From: Clostridium sp.
Lineage (GTDB): Bacteria; Bacillota; Clostridia; Lachnospirales; Lachnospiraceae
Direction: 5' to 3'
Assembly: GCA_021770825.1 (NCBI GenBank)
Contig: JAETQD010000017.1
Location: 1-64,000 of the forward strand
Length of the DNA stretch: 64,000 nt
Part shown: piece by piece, positions 43,477 through 51,821 of the stretch
How positions within the stretch are numbered: the stretch's first letter is position 1
How the letters are laid out: each line of letters opens with the position of its first letter
The notes under the pieces: generated by a model
What the model was told of the DNA's origin: nothing
Database searches by the model: none
The model's input: only the letters and a program-made list of their open reading frames with translations
Position numbers and translations under genes: made by a program

Positions 43477-44418
43477 TTAGCATTCCCTCCTTTCTCTCGG
43501 AACTGCCCGTTCTAAAAACTCTTCCACGGAAAGTTCCGGAAGTATCTCCGGCTCCTGGTTTCCAAAAAATCTCCACACGTCCATGGAATCCGACGGCTGT
43601 AAGTCGGCAATGGTTTCCGCCAGTGAAAGCTGTTTTAAAGCCAGTTCCTTTGAACCGATGCGCCTGTGCTTTATGATTTCCTCATAGGAAAGGGCTGCCG
43701 CCATTTTTACTTTTTCCCTGAAGGCCTCCAGGCTGTCCGGCACCAGGTAGTTGCAGTCTCCCATGAGATATTTATGCTTCCCTCCGGTGGTCCTGGAAAT
43801 TAAGGATTTATCGGATGCATCAAACTCTTCCTTTCCCATTTCCTGCTCAATGACCTCCGGCCCCGTAAGTCCCAGACGCCCTTCGGGACTCATGATCACC
43901 ATATCCGTCGCCGCCGCCACAAAGCCCATGCCGCCAAAGCATCCCACCTTGCTTCCGATGACTGCAAGCACCGGAACCTTTCCGTGGCACCTCTGGATGC
44001 AGTCCATGACCTCCGCATGGGCCAAAAGCCCTGCATTGGCCTCATGGAGCCGCACGCCTCCTGTCTCAAAAGAAATTAAAACCACGGGGCGGTTCTCTTC
44101 CCTTAAGGCTCCCGCCTCCGAAAGTCTTTCATACTCTGCAAGGGCCAGCTTGAAGCTCCCCACCATTTTGGCGCCGCCCACTTCTCCCACGGAGCCGCCG
44201 ATGAATCTTCCCTCCTGGGAAATCACAAACACCTTCTTTTCCCCGATGGTTCCCACACCTGCCACAATTCCGTCGTCAAAGGAAACGGCCTCGCCCAGAA
44301 CCGGAAGATGGGGACTTTCCAAACGGTCCTGGGGACCTGCCAATTCCTTAAATGTGCCCGGATCCACAAGCCCCCTGGCTCGCTCCCTGGCCGATGCCTC
44401 CAGAAAACTCTTACTCAT
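43477..44418 (-). CDS. mdcD: Malonate decarboxylase carboxyltransferase, beta-type subunit
   Basis: A 313-residue protein of the MdcD/MadC family: PGTFKELAGPQDRLESPHLPVLGEAVSFDDG, GRFIGGSVGEVGGAKMVGSFKLAL, and the oxyanion-hole region ISFETGGVRLHEANAGL with KVGCFGGMGFVAAATD. It forms the carboxyltransferase with the gamma-type subunit. It overlaps the ACP gene by eight bases. Confidence 0.92.
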   Translation of the reverse strand: MSKSFLEASARERARGLVDPGTFKELAGPQDRLESPHLPVLGEAVSFDDGIVAGVGTIGEKKVFVISQEGRFIGGSVGEVGGAKMVGSFKLALAEYERLSEAGALREENRPVVLISFETGGVRLHEANAGLLAHAEVMDCIQRCHGKVPVLAVIGSKVGCFGGMGFVAAATDMVIMSPEGRLGLTGPEVIEQEMGKEEFDASDKSLISRTTGGKHKYLMGDCNYLVPDSLEAFREKVKMAAALSYEEIIKHRRIGSKELALKQLSLAETIADLQPSDSMDVWRFFGNQEPEILPELSVEEFLERAVPRERREC

Positions 44419-44740
44419 GGGCCGTGCCTCCTCTCGCTTCCGTTAAGGCCTGTTTAAGCCTCAAAGCCACCACAAAGGGAGTTGCATTGTTGTCATTGAT
44501 GGAAATGGAAAGATCACCGATTCCGCTTTCCTTCACAAAATCCCCCAGCACGCGCTCCCAGATATAGTCAAAACCGCGGACCGGAGTGACCACCTCCACG
44601 GTCACCGCACCGTCCTGTTCCTTTCTCTCCATGAGGATTTCCAGATCTCCGGAGCCCACCACTCCGGTGTGGCTGAAGGCCTTCTCGATACTGCTTCCGG
44701 CTATGCCCGGAAAGGTATAATTTAATGTAAGTAATGCCAC
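44411..44740 (-). CDS. mdcC: Malonate decarboxylase acyl carrier protein
   Basis: A 109-residue delta-type ACP. The prosthetic group Ser lies in THTG-like HTGVVGSGDLEIL (about residues 24-36), as in MdcC/MadE and citrate lyase ACP. It carries the phosphoribosyl-dephospho-CoA thiol that holds malonyl and acetyl groups. Fourteen bases after the alpha subunit gene. Confidence 0.92.
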   Translation of the reverse strand: MALLTLNYTFPGIAGSSIEKAFSHTGVVGSGDLEILMERKEQDGAVTVEVVTPVRGFDYIWERVLGDFVKESGIGDLSISINDNNATPFVVALRLKQALTEARGGTAHE

Positions 44741-44753
44741 CGTTTGTCCTCCT

Positions 44754-46412
44754 TTACCATGTCTTAAATTTCACCGGAGGATGGTACAGTCCATGGGACC
44801 ATTCCACCAGTTCCCGGATATTTTTCGCCGCTAAAAGCCCCCGGTTTGCCCTGGACACATCAATTTCCAGGTCTTCCGGCGTCTTCACGATTCCCTTTTC
44901 CCTGAGCCTTTTCGTCTCTGCCGGATCCGCCTTCATTCCCACAGGCGTATATCCGGCCACGGCACGGATTGCCGCGGTCCGTTCCTTTAGGCTTTCACAT
45001 TTATGGAGATAGGCAATTCCCACCTCAGTCACAATATGGGTCAGATCATCTCCGTAAATCATCACCGGCGGCAGGTCCATCCCTGCAATTTCCTGTAACT
45101 TCCAGGCATCCAGCCGTTCCACAAATCCCGGTGCCATCTTTTCCCGGAAGGTATCCTGCATCTGTACCACCAGGCGCCGGCCTCTTTTCATATCTCCGAT
45201 GAGCCCTCTCTGCATTCCGTCCTCACTGCCGCATTTTAACCAGGCGCCGCTTCCATGGCGGCGGCCTTTCGGGTCACAGCCCATGTTGGGGGCTCCGCCG
45301 AATCCGGCAATGCGGTTTTCGGTGGCAGTGGAGCTGTTCCCGTATTCATCAATCTGGAGCGTGCCGCCAATAAACATGTCGCAAGCGTAATGTCCGGCGG
45401 TCTGGCACATGGCCCGGTTGGACCGTAACGTTCCGTCCGGTCCCACAAAGAAAACATCGGACCGCTCCTTTATGTACTCCTCCATTCCCAGCTCTCCGCC
45501 GAAGCAGTGGACACTCTTTACCCATCCGGACTCGATGGCCGGAATCAGCGTGGGATGGGGATTTAATGCAAAGTAGGAACAGATCTTTCCCTTAAGCCCC
45601 AGCTCCTCCCCGTAGGTGGGAAGCAAAAGCTCAATGGCCGCCGTGTCAAATCCGATTCCATGGTTTAATCTCTGGACACCGTACTCCCCATAAATTCCCT
45701 TAATGGCCATCATGGCCTTTAAAATCTGGGCATCGGTGATCATGGCCGGATCCCTGGTAAACAGCGGTTCCACATAAAAAGGCCTTGGGGACTGAATCAC
45801 ATAGTCCACCCAGTCGCCGGGAATGTCCACCCGCGGCACCTTGTCCACAATCTTATTGACCTGGGCGATGACAATTCCCTGTTTAAATCTTGTGGCCTCC
45901 ACAATGACCGGGGTATCCTCGGTATTGAAGCCCGTATATAAGTTTCCTTCCCGGTCCGCCTCAAAGCCCACCACCAGGGCCACCCGCGGCACCAGGTCCA
46001 TAAAATATCTTCCAAACAGCTCCAGATAGGTGTGGATGGACCCCATCTCGATCTTCTTTTCCCTCACCATCTGGGCCAGCTTTCCGGCCTGGGTTCCGGC
46101 AAAGGAAAAATCAATCTTACTGGCGATTCCCTTTTCAAACAGCTTGGTGTGGCTTTCCAGCACAATGGAGGACTGGACCATGTGGAGATCATGGACCTTC
46201 TCCTTATTGACCTTTAAAAGCCGCTCCGCCAGGAAATCCGCCTGTTTCTGGTTGTTTCCCTCCAGATTCACCCGGTCCCCCGGCCGTATCACGGCCTCCA
46301 AAAGCTTCACCGTGTCCTTTGCAGCCACTTCCTTCCCCGTTTTCCGGTACTCATTTCCCCGGCTTAAGCGCTCGTTTCTGTCCTCTCTTAAATGAGTCCA
46401 TTCTCTTTCCAT
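44754..46412 (-). CDS. mdcA: Malonate decarboxylase alpha subunit (acetyl-ACP:malonate ACP transferase)
   Basis: A 552-residue CoA-transferase-like subunit (MdcA/MadA). Clear family stretches are VNLEGNNQKQADFLAERLLKVNKEKVHDLHMVQSS, ALVVGFEADREGNLYTGFNTEDTPVIVEATRFK, HGIGFDTAAIELLLPTYGEELGLKGKICSYFALNPHPTLIPAIESGWVKSVHCFGGELGMEEYI and FGGAPNMGCDPKGRRHGSGAWLK. It swaps acetyl for malonyl on the ACP. A strong terminator separates it from the hutP-like gene, so its expression is likely to need antitermination. Confidence 0.95.
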   Translation of the reverse strand: MEREWTHLREDRNERLSRGNEYRKTGKEVAAKDTVKLLEAVIRPGDRVNLEGNNQKQADFLAERLLKVNKEKVHDLHMVQSSIVLESHTKLFEKGIASKIDFSFAGTQAGKLAQMVREKKIEMGSIHTYLELFGRYFMDLVPRVALVVGFEADREGNLYTGFNTEDTPVIVEATRFKQGIVIAQVNKIVDKVPRVDIPGDWVDYVIQSPRPFYVEPLFTRDPAMITDAQILKAMMAIKGIYGEYGVQRLNHGIGFDTAAIELLLPTYGEELGLKGKICSYFALNPHPTLIPAIESGWVKSVHCFGGELGMEEYIKERSDVFFVGPDGTLRSNRAMCQTAGHYACDMFIGGTLQIDEYGNSSTATENRIAGFGGAPNMGCDPKGRRHGSGAWLKCGSEDGMQRGLIGDMKRGRRLVVQMQDTFREKMAPGFVERLDAWKLQEIAGMDLPPVMIYGDDLTHIVTEVGIAYLHKCESLKERTAAIRAVAGYTPVGMKADPAETKRLREKGIVKTPEDLEIDVSRANRGLLAAKNIRELVEWSHGLYHPPVKFKTW

Positions 46413-46442
46413 CGCAGGCTCCTTTCCTATGTTCCGTCACAG

Positions 46443-46487
46443 AAAAAGAGGACAGTCTCCCCCGGGTTCCCGGTTCTCCTGTCCTCT
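46443..46487 (-). terminator. Intrinsic terminator between hutP-like gene and mdcA
   Basis: On the minus strand AGAGGACAG/CTGTCCTCT (46479-46487 with 46447-46455) with an inner CCGGG/CCCGG stem is followed by TTTTTCTG. It begins 10 bases after the hutP-like stop. The 5' arm and the bases before it are full of NAG triplets (TAG, GAG, CAG, CAG), the type of sequence HutP binds. Confidence 0.88.
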
Positions 46488-46496
46488 GATTCTCAG

Positions 46497-46934
46497 CTAA
46501 ATATTCATAACTCCCAGTCCGCACCGCTCATGGCTGGACATGGGGTGGATGGCGGAGTTTCCAAAGATGGCAACGGCAATCCAGTGCTTCCTTCTCACAA
46601 TGGCCACCTTAAGGGCCAGATCTGTGTCCGATGCCACATTGATGAACACGCCGCGCTTGGCTTCCTCGCAGGCGTGGAGGAGAGCATGAATCTCATGGGA
46701 CTGCTTTTCAATGACTCCGCCGTTTAAGCTGGCTCCCATCACTGCACGATTGATTTTTTCCTGGAAGTCCTTGCTGGACCGTCCTCCCACCTCAGTGACC
46801 ACCACCTTCCACAAATCCGACTGCAGCTTGCTCTTCATCTCATTTTCTTCTGCAATGGTTCTGGTGATGGCCAGGCGCATGGCCCGGTATCCGATGTCCT
46901 CCCAGTAATTTTCCTCATTTACACTGCGATTCAT
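46497..46934 (-). CDS. HutP-family RNA-binding antiterminator-like protein
   Basis: A 145-residue protein. The C-terminal end WIAVAIFGNSAIHPMSSHERCGLGVMNI and the central SHEIHALLHACEEAKRG align by eye with Bacillus subtilis HutP. His83, His87 and His135 match the three metal-binding His of HutP (73, 77, 138 as I recall), and Glu91 matches a RNA-contact Glu. HutP binds NAG-triplet RNA with a ligand and Mg2+ and prevents terminator formation. As in the B. subtilis hut operon, the gene is followed at once by a terminator and then the catabolic genes. The ligand here is unknown; malonate or a related acid, or histidine, are candidates. Confidence 0.85.
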   Translation of the reverse strand: MNRSVNEENYWEDIGYRAMRLAITRTIAEENEMKSKLQSDLWKVVVTEVGGRSSKDFQEKINRAVMGASLNGGVIEKQSHEIHALLHACEEAKRGVFINVASDTDLALKVAIVRRKHWIAVAIFGNSAIHPMSSHERCGLGVMNI

Positions 46935-46961
46935 TCCTCTTCTCCTCTTTCTCTCATTCTC

Positions 46962-48170
46962 CTATTTTACCAGGCCGATGGTGGTGACGAAAACTCCGGC
47001 CACAATGGCGCTGGTGATTACTCCGCAGATATTGGCTCCCATGGCAACCGGAAGAATCATCGCAAAGGGATTTTCTTCCTCCGCCGCATGCTGGGCCAGC
47101 TTTGCCGTGGTGGGAACGCAGGAAACTCCTGCAATTCCGATCACCGGGTTAAATTCTCCTTTTCCAAGCTTATAGAAAAACCATCCTCCCAAAAGTCCTC
47201 CGATTCCTGAAATGGCCAGTGCCAGAATCCCAAGGATTAAAATCACGATCACGGCCGGATTAAGAATTGTGGAGGCTTCACAGAGACACCCCAAAAGGAG
47301 TCCCAGAAAGAACGTGGACACATAGGTAATCACGTCCTCCATCATCTTCTGGTAGGGCTCAATCTCCGCCTCCTTCACCGCAACTCCCACAAAGAAGGAG
47401 AAAATAAGCGGCGCTGCCATGGGAAGCAAAAGGCAGAGCACTCCGCAGGCCACCACAATAAAGATAAATTTGGTTTTCTGCGGCACATCCGGCGGATATA
47501 CCTCCACATCGATTCCCCTGTACTTTTTCGGCACCAGAAGCCGTATAAGCCAGGGGTAGCCGCCGTAGGTCAGGCTTAAATACAGGTATGCGATGATGGA
47601 AATCGGCACAAACAACTCCGGTGCCAGCATCAGGGATGTAAATAACACCATGGGTCCGTCAGCGCCGCCGATGGTGGCAATGGCCGCTGCCTGTCCCACA
47701 TCCAGGTGGAAGACTCCCACACCCAGAATCAGGGCTGCAAAGGTGCCAAGCTCTGCGAACAGGGCAATGGTGATGCAGGTCCAGGGTCTGGCCAGAAGAA
47801 AGCTAATTTCACTTCTGGCACCGATTCCCATGAACACCAGGCAGGCAATCAGGCCGTTGCTGAAGGTCAGGTTATAAATGGGCTGTAAAAAATCGATCTG
47901 CATGATCGTAAGAAGCTCTGTGTGATCGCTCACCAGGGGATTTAAAAACAGAGTCCCGATGGAGCCGTCGTCCAAAAACATCTGGGCGGCGTTGACCGCG
48001 ATCATTCCGATTCCCATGGGAACCATAATAAGGGGTTCCAGATTCCGTTTAAACCCCTGATAGGCCAGCACAAAGCCCAGAGCCATGAGGAACAGTCTGG
48101 CCATGGCCACAGCCGCTCCCCCATAGAAAAAAGTTCCGATTCCCGGGAATAACTGAATGAAAAATTCCAT
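46962..48170 (-). CDS. madB: Sodium-translocating decarboxylase beta subunit (MadB/OadB type)
   Basis: A 402-residue polytopic membrane protein. The signature IATIGGADGPMVLFTSLML contains the conserved Asp of the sodium site, and the C-terminus has NPVIGIAGVSCVPTTAKLAQHAAEEENPF. It decarboxylates carboxybiotin on the carrier and exports Na+, conserving the energy of malonate decarboxylation. It lies between the 37-residue gene and the hutP-like gene. Confidence 0.93.
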   Translation of the reverse strand: MEFFIQLFPGIGTFFYGGAAVAMARLFLMALGFVLAYQGFKRNLEPLIMVPMGIGMIAVNAAQMFLDDGSIGTLFLNPLVSDHTELLTIMQIDFLQPIYNLTFSNGLIACLVFMGIGARSEISFLLARPWTCITIALFAELGTFAALILGVGVFHLDVGQAAAIATIGGADGPMVLFTSLMLAPELFVPISIIAYLYLSLTYGGYPWLIRLLVPKKYRGIDVEVYPPDVPQKTKFIFIVVACGVLCLLLPMAAPLIFSFFVGVAVKEAEIEPYQKMMEDVITYVSTFFLGLLLGCLCEASTILNPAVIVILILGILALAISGIGGLLGGWFFYKLGKGEFNPVIGIAGVSCVPTTAKLAQHAAEEENPFAMILPVAMGANICGVITSAIVAGVFVTTIGLVK

Positions 48171-48182
48171 GCTTTTCTCCCC

Positions 48183-48296
48183 CTATTCCTCGTTTTTTGT
48201 GAACACCCGGTCTGTCAGGACGATGATTCCCGTCACTGCAAAGGACAGGGCGATGGTCAGTCCATAGGCAAACAGGCTGTATGTTACAATATTCAT
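48183..48296 (-). CDS. 37-residue membrane protein, first gene of the mad operon
   Basis: Reads MNIVTYSLFAYGLTIALSFA and on to TDRVFTKNEE, with one membrane span (residues about 5-27) and GGGAGG nine bases before the ATG. It precedes madB by 13 bases. Small one-span proteins (OadG-type gamma subunits) accompany other Na+-pumping decarboxylases; this one is shorter than OadG and its role is inferred only. Confidence 0.7.
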   Translation of the reverse strand: MNIVTYSLFAYGLTIALSFAVTGIIVLTDRVFTKNEE

Positions 48297-48316
48297 TTGC
48301 ATTCCTCCCTGAAAGC

Positions 48317-48353
48317 AAAAAGAGGAAAGCGAATCTGTCAACTCACTTTCCTC
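48317..48353 (-). terminator. Leader terminator (candidate attenuator) of the mad operon
   Basis: On the minus strand a 12-bp stem with arms at 48342-48353 and 48322-48333 (two G-U pairs) and an eight-base loop is followed by TTTTTGC. It lies downstream of the candidate promoter at 48427-48458 and 20 bases before the first gene. The stretch just before and within its 5' arm contains TAG, GAG, GAG, AAG and GAG triplets. It could also be read as the terminator of the upstream tct operon. Confidence 0.75.
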
Positions 48354-48426
48354 AAATTCTCATTCTATTCCATTGTCTTTTCATGCAGTGTAAATCAGTT
48401 CTCTCTTTTTCTCAAAATTCTCTGAA

Positions 48427-48458
48427 ATTATACTAGCACAAACCGGACTGAATTTCAA
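48427..48458 (-). promoter_or_regulatory. Candidate mad operon promoter
   Basis: On the minus strand TTGAAA (48453-48458) lies 17 bases from TAGTAT (48430-48435), which overlaps TATAAT (48427-48432, 20-base spacing). It sits directly after the tctA stop and upstream of the leader terminator. Confidence 0.5.
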
Positions 48459-48461
48459 GTG

Positions 48462-49946
48462 TTATTTCTTCCTCTCTGCAATTTTCTTCGAGATGTAGGG
48501 GAAAGAAATGCCGGCAATGATAATTAAAATCATGACAATGTCGATGACGCTGGAGAAGAAGATTCCCACGGAGCTGCTCAACTGCAGCGCACGCCTCATG
48601 TTTCCTTCCACCAGCTCTCCCAGAACAAACCCCAGGACCACCGCGGGAACCGGGAAGCCGTACCGCTTTAAAACAAATCCCAGAATACCGAATGCCAGAA
48701 CCAGCCAGGAGGCATATACGTCATTCAGGGTGGAGAAGGCACCCACAACTGCAAATACCAGAATGGAGCTTGCCAGATATACCTTGTTTACGCTGGTAAG
48801 GAGAATCAGCGGACGCAGCACAAGAAGGCCGACAGCAGCCAGAACAAGCTGGGCCACGAACATGCTGGCCATTAACTTATAGGGAATTTCCGGATTGTTG
48901 ACAAATAATAAGGGACCGCAGGAAATTCCGGCAATGGTAAAGCCCGCCATTAAAATGGCTGTGGAGTTGGATCCGGGAACACCAAGGGCCAGAAGAGGAA
49001 TCAGTCCTCCGGCCGGAACACCATTGTTGGCAGATTCCGGTGCTGCGATTCCTCTGATGTCTCCGGTACCAAAGGTCTCGTTGTTCTTACTTAACATCTT
49101 GGTTTCCGAGTAGGCAATCCAGGAAGCGATGGTGGCTCCTGCGCCGGGAAGGGCGCCCACGATGGAACCCACGGCACCGCAGATTAAAACGATGGGAGTT
49201 ACGCTGACCAGCTCCTTGATGCTTGGATAGGTCATTTTAAACTTTGCCTGGTCTCCATGGACAATCTCTTTCTTAAATGCCTGCCGTAAAACCTCGCTGA
49301 CAGCAAACAGGCCAACCATAACGGGAATCAGGTCCAGTCCGTTGGACAGACGGTTCACACCGAAGGTCAGACGCTTGGTTGCGGTGAACGGGTCCATGCC
49401 GATTACGGCGATGAGAAGTCCGAATACGGCTGCAATCAGTCCTTTCCACAGGTTATCACCGGATACGGCGCCGACTACGCTTAAGCCCATTAAGGCAATC
49501 CAGAAATACTCGGTGGGGCCGAATTTAAGGGCAAATTCCGAAAGCGGAATGGTGATGGCCACCAAAACCAGAACCGAGATCAGGCCGCCGAGAACTCCGG
49601 CATAAAGGGAGATACAAAGGGCCTTTCCTCCAAATCCTTTTTTGTTTAACTCATATCCGTCCAAAACCGTGGCGGCTGCCGCTCCGGTTCCCGGCGTTTT
49701 AATTAAGATTGCCGGAATGGAACCGCCGTATTCCGCGCCCACATAGACAGCGGCAAGCATCGGCAAAGACAGCATGGGATCCATATTGTAGGTGAACGGG
49801 AGCATTAAGGACATGGCCACCGAAGCGGAAATTCCCGGAATGGCTCCGCCGATGATGCCCCAGATGACTCCGGCCAGAATGTACAAAATACTTAAGGGGT
49901 GAAAGGCCTGCCCCAGCCCCTGGAAAAAATATGCAAAACTCGACAT
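48462..49946 (-). CDS. tctA: Tripartite tricarboxylate transporter, TctA large membrane subunit
   Basis: A 494-residue protein with about 12 membrane segments from the ATG at 49946 (GGAGGAGAGAGCC upstream). Family motifs: GAIPGISASVAMSLMLPFTYNMDP, GAEYGGSIPAILIKTPGTGAAAATVLDGY and PESANNGVPAGGLIPLLALGVPGS. It imports a carboxylate captured by TctC using an ion gradient. The nearby malonate decarboxylase operon has no own transporter gene, so malonate uptake is a reasonable guess. Confidence 0.93.
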   Translation of the reverse strand: MSSFAYFFQGLGQAFHPLSILYILAGVIWGIIGGAIPGISASVAMSLMLPFTYNMDPMLSLPMLAAVYVGAEYGGSIPAILIKTPGTGAAAATVLDGYELNKKGFGGKALCISLYAGVLGGLISVLVLVAITIPLSEFALKFGPTEYFWIALMGLSVVGAVSGDNLWKGLIAAVFGLLIAVIGMDPFTATKRLTFGVNRLSNGLDLIPVMVGLFAVSEVLRQAFKKEIVHGDQAKFKMTYPSIKELVSVTPIVLICGAVGSIVGALPGAGATIASWIAYSETKMLSKNNETFGTGDIRGIAAPESANNGVPAGGLIPLLALGVPGSNSTAILMAGFTIAGISCGPLLFVNNPEIPYKLMASMFVAQLVLAAVGLLVLRPLILLTSVNKVYLASSILVFAVVGAFSTLNDVYASWLVLAFGILGFVLKRYGFPVPAVVLGFVLGELVEGNMRRALQLSSSVGIFFSSVIDIVMILIIIAGISFPYISKKIAERKK

Positions 49947-49959
49947 GGCTCTCTCCTCC

Positions 49960-50430
49960 TTATAAGAATAATGTGGGAAGCTGTACTCCCAGAGCTTTTG
50001 CAAAGAACAGGTAAATCACAATGGTAAAGCCCACGCTGTACGGAATGGCTCCCTTCAAGCGCTCCCTGGGTTCCCTGGTGTCAAAATACAGGCACATGGC
50101 CATTAAGAATACGATGGTAGAAATCACAAAACCTGCCAGATTGAAAATTGCCAGATATACGGCGATGGTAAGGATTACAAAGAGCAGGGATCTGTAATCC
50201 TTTACGCTCTCCTTCTTTTCTTCCCCGTCCTGATTTTTGCTGGTAATAAACAGGGCCACGGCGCCTATGGCAATTAAGGCTGACAAAAGATGGGGGTATT
50301 GGGCCGGTCCCACCTTATCAAGCAGGGAGACCGGGTAACCGGACGCTTCGTACCACACATAGGCTGCCGCGGCAAACCAGAGGATCGCAGCGATCCGGTC
50401 TTTATTTAAAAGCTTTTTTCCTTTTTCCAC
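49960..50430 (-). CDS. tctB: TctB-family small membrane subunit
   Basis: About 156 residues with four membrane segments (AAILWFAAAAYVWYEASGYP, YPHLLSALIAIGAVALFI and two more in SLLFVILTIAVYLAIFNLAGFVISTIVFLMAMCLYF, SVGFTIVIYLFFAKAL). I chose the GTG at 50430, eight bases after AGGAAGGGG; a TTG at 50436 is the alternative. Partner of TctA. Confidence 0.85.
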   Translation of the reverse strand: MEKGKKLLNKDRIAAILWFAAAAYVWYEASGYPVSLLDKVGPAQYPHLLSALIAIGAVALFITSKNQDGEEKKESVKDYRSLLFVILTIAVYLAIFNLAGFVISTIVFLMAMCLYFDTREPRERLKGAIPYSVGFTIVIYLFFAKALGVQLPTLFL

Positions 50431-50449
50431 AACCAAGTCCCCTTCCTGA

Positions 50450-51484
50450 TTACTGCTGTCCTGTGAGAGCAGCAAGGTTTTCTGTTACGGTATTTCCGAT
50501 GGCCTCATAGCTTGCAAGGAATTCTTCTCCCGTCTGGAGAACCGGATCGATGGCAACGCTTGCAAGATATTTCTGGAAGTCCTCGCTGTCGTAGCACTGT
50601 GCAAATACCTCATAAATCTGCTCCACAAGCGCCGGGTCTGTTCCCTTGGGCGCTGCAATTCCTCTCGGGCGTTCAAATACGAAATTGAAGCCGGATTCTT
50701 CTGTGGTGGGCACGGTGTCAATGGCAGTGCGCTTCTCACTGAATACACATAAAAGCTTGATGTTTCCCGCTTCCACTTCACCGCTCATGTCTCCGTACTC
50801 GCCTACACACACATCCACGAAGCCGCCGAGGATTGCAGTCAGGGAATCGGAACCTGTATCATAGATTACGCGGTTTACATCAATTCCCGCCTGTTCGATC
50901 AGACCAACGGAGCAAACGGTGCTGGCGCTGGTGGGAGCGCTGGTGGCCCAGTTTAAAGCTCCCGGGTTTTCCTTTGCATAGTCAATCAGCTCTTCCAGTG
51001 TATTATAGGGCTTGTCTGCCTTACAGTATACGTACTGGGGATCCATGCCAAGACCAATGACATAGTCAAAATCCTGATACTTTACAGGGCTTCCTCCAAC
51101 CAGATCAGCCGTTACCACAGTGGAGCTTAAGCAGGCCAGGGTATATCCGTCCGCTTCCGCCTCCTGGACCTTGCTCCATGCGGACGCTCCGGTGGGATCC
51201 ACAATGTTCTCAATGACAATATTATGCCCATTTAATTTTCCGTTCAGTGCCGCGGACATCTGGCGAAGGAACGTATCTCCGCCGGAACCGGCCTTTGTAT
51301 AGTAAATAATATGGATGTCCTTTTCCGGCCAGCTTGAGTAATCATTTCCGCTGCTCTCTGTTCCCGATGCCTGTCCCTCAGCCGTTGTCTGAGGCTGAGA
51401 GGAAGAGCCGGAGCCCTGGCTGCATGCAGTCAGTGACAGCGCCATAGTTCCTGCTAATAAAACCGCCAACATTTGTCTTCTCAT
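50450..51484 (-). CDS. tctC: TctC-type solute-binding lipoprotein
   Basis: About 344 residues from the ATG at 51484, which has GGAGGAGGATTTACTC before it. The lipoprotein signal is MLAVLLAGTMALSLTAC with lipidation at the Cys. The mature part has the Bug/TctC pattern: YTKAGSGGDTFLRQMSAALN, IVIENIVDPTGASAWSKVQEA, and a C-terminal PRGIAAPKGTDPALVEQIYEVF. It captures the carboxylate outside the cell. Confidence 0.92.
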   Translation of the reverse strand: MRRQMLAVLLAGTMALSLTACSQGSGSSSQPQTTAEGQASGTESSGNDYSSWPEKDIHIIYYTKAGSGGDTFLRQMSAALNGKLNGHNIVIENIVDPTGASAWSKVQEAEADGYTLACLSSTVVTADLVGGSPVKYQDFDYVIGLGMDPQYVYCKADKPYNTLEELIDYAKENPGALNWATSAPTSASTVCSVGLIEQAGIDVNRVIYDTGSDSLTAILGGFVDVCVGEYGDMSGEVEAGNIKLLCVFSEKRTAIDTVPTTEESGFNFVFERPRGIAAPKGTDPALVEQIYEVFAQCYDSEDFQKYLASVAIDPVLQTGEEFLASYEAIGNTVTENLAALTGQQ

Positions 51485-51533
51485 GAGTAAATCCTCCTCC
51501 AATAATATTTTCCCCATTTATCCCGTTAAGTCA

Positions 51534-51562
51534 TTTATAGCAAGTTTTAAACTATTTGGCAA
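51534..51562 (-). promoter_or_regulatory. Promoter of the tctCBA operon
   Basis: On the minus strand TTGCCA (51557-51562), a 17-base spacer and TATAAA (51534-51539) with an upstream TG (extended -10). The rest of the gap to the MATE terminator is A/T rich with a GTCGA/TCGAC-type inverted repeat near 51565; no gene is seen. Confidence 0.75.
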
Positions 51563-51743
51563 TACCGTCGAAAATCGACAATTTTCAGTTTTTTACATTT
51601 TTTATAAATTTTCATTATGAGTAACAATCTATTTTACATTTTCTATACCTTTCTATCCGTTAATTTTATTTTTCTTATAAGAAAATTTTATAGCTTGAAT
51701 TTCAGAGAAAAGTGAAGGCGGATTCCAGAGGAGTTTCTTATAT

Positions 51744-51803
51744 AACAAAAAACGCTGCTCATGATCGGAAACCTCATCTGCTTCCGGTCATGATACAGCG
51801 TTT
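51744..51803 (-). terminator. Terminator after the MATE gene
   Basis: On the minus strand AAACGCTG...CAGCGTTT with inner CATGA/TCATG and CGGAA/TTCCG pairing is followed by TTTTTGTT. Long imperfect stem. Confidence 0.82.
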
Positions 51804-51821
51804 CTCTTTTTCTTATTGGTT

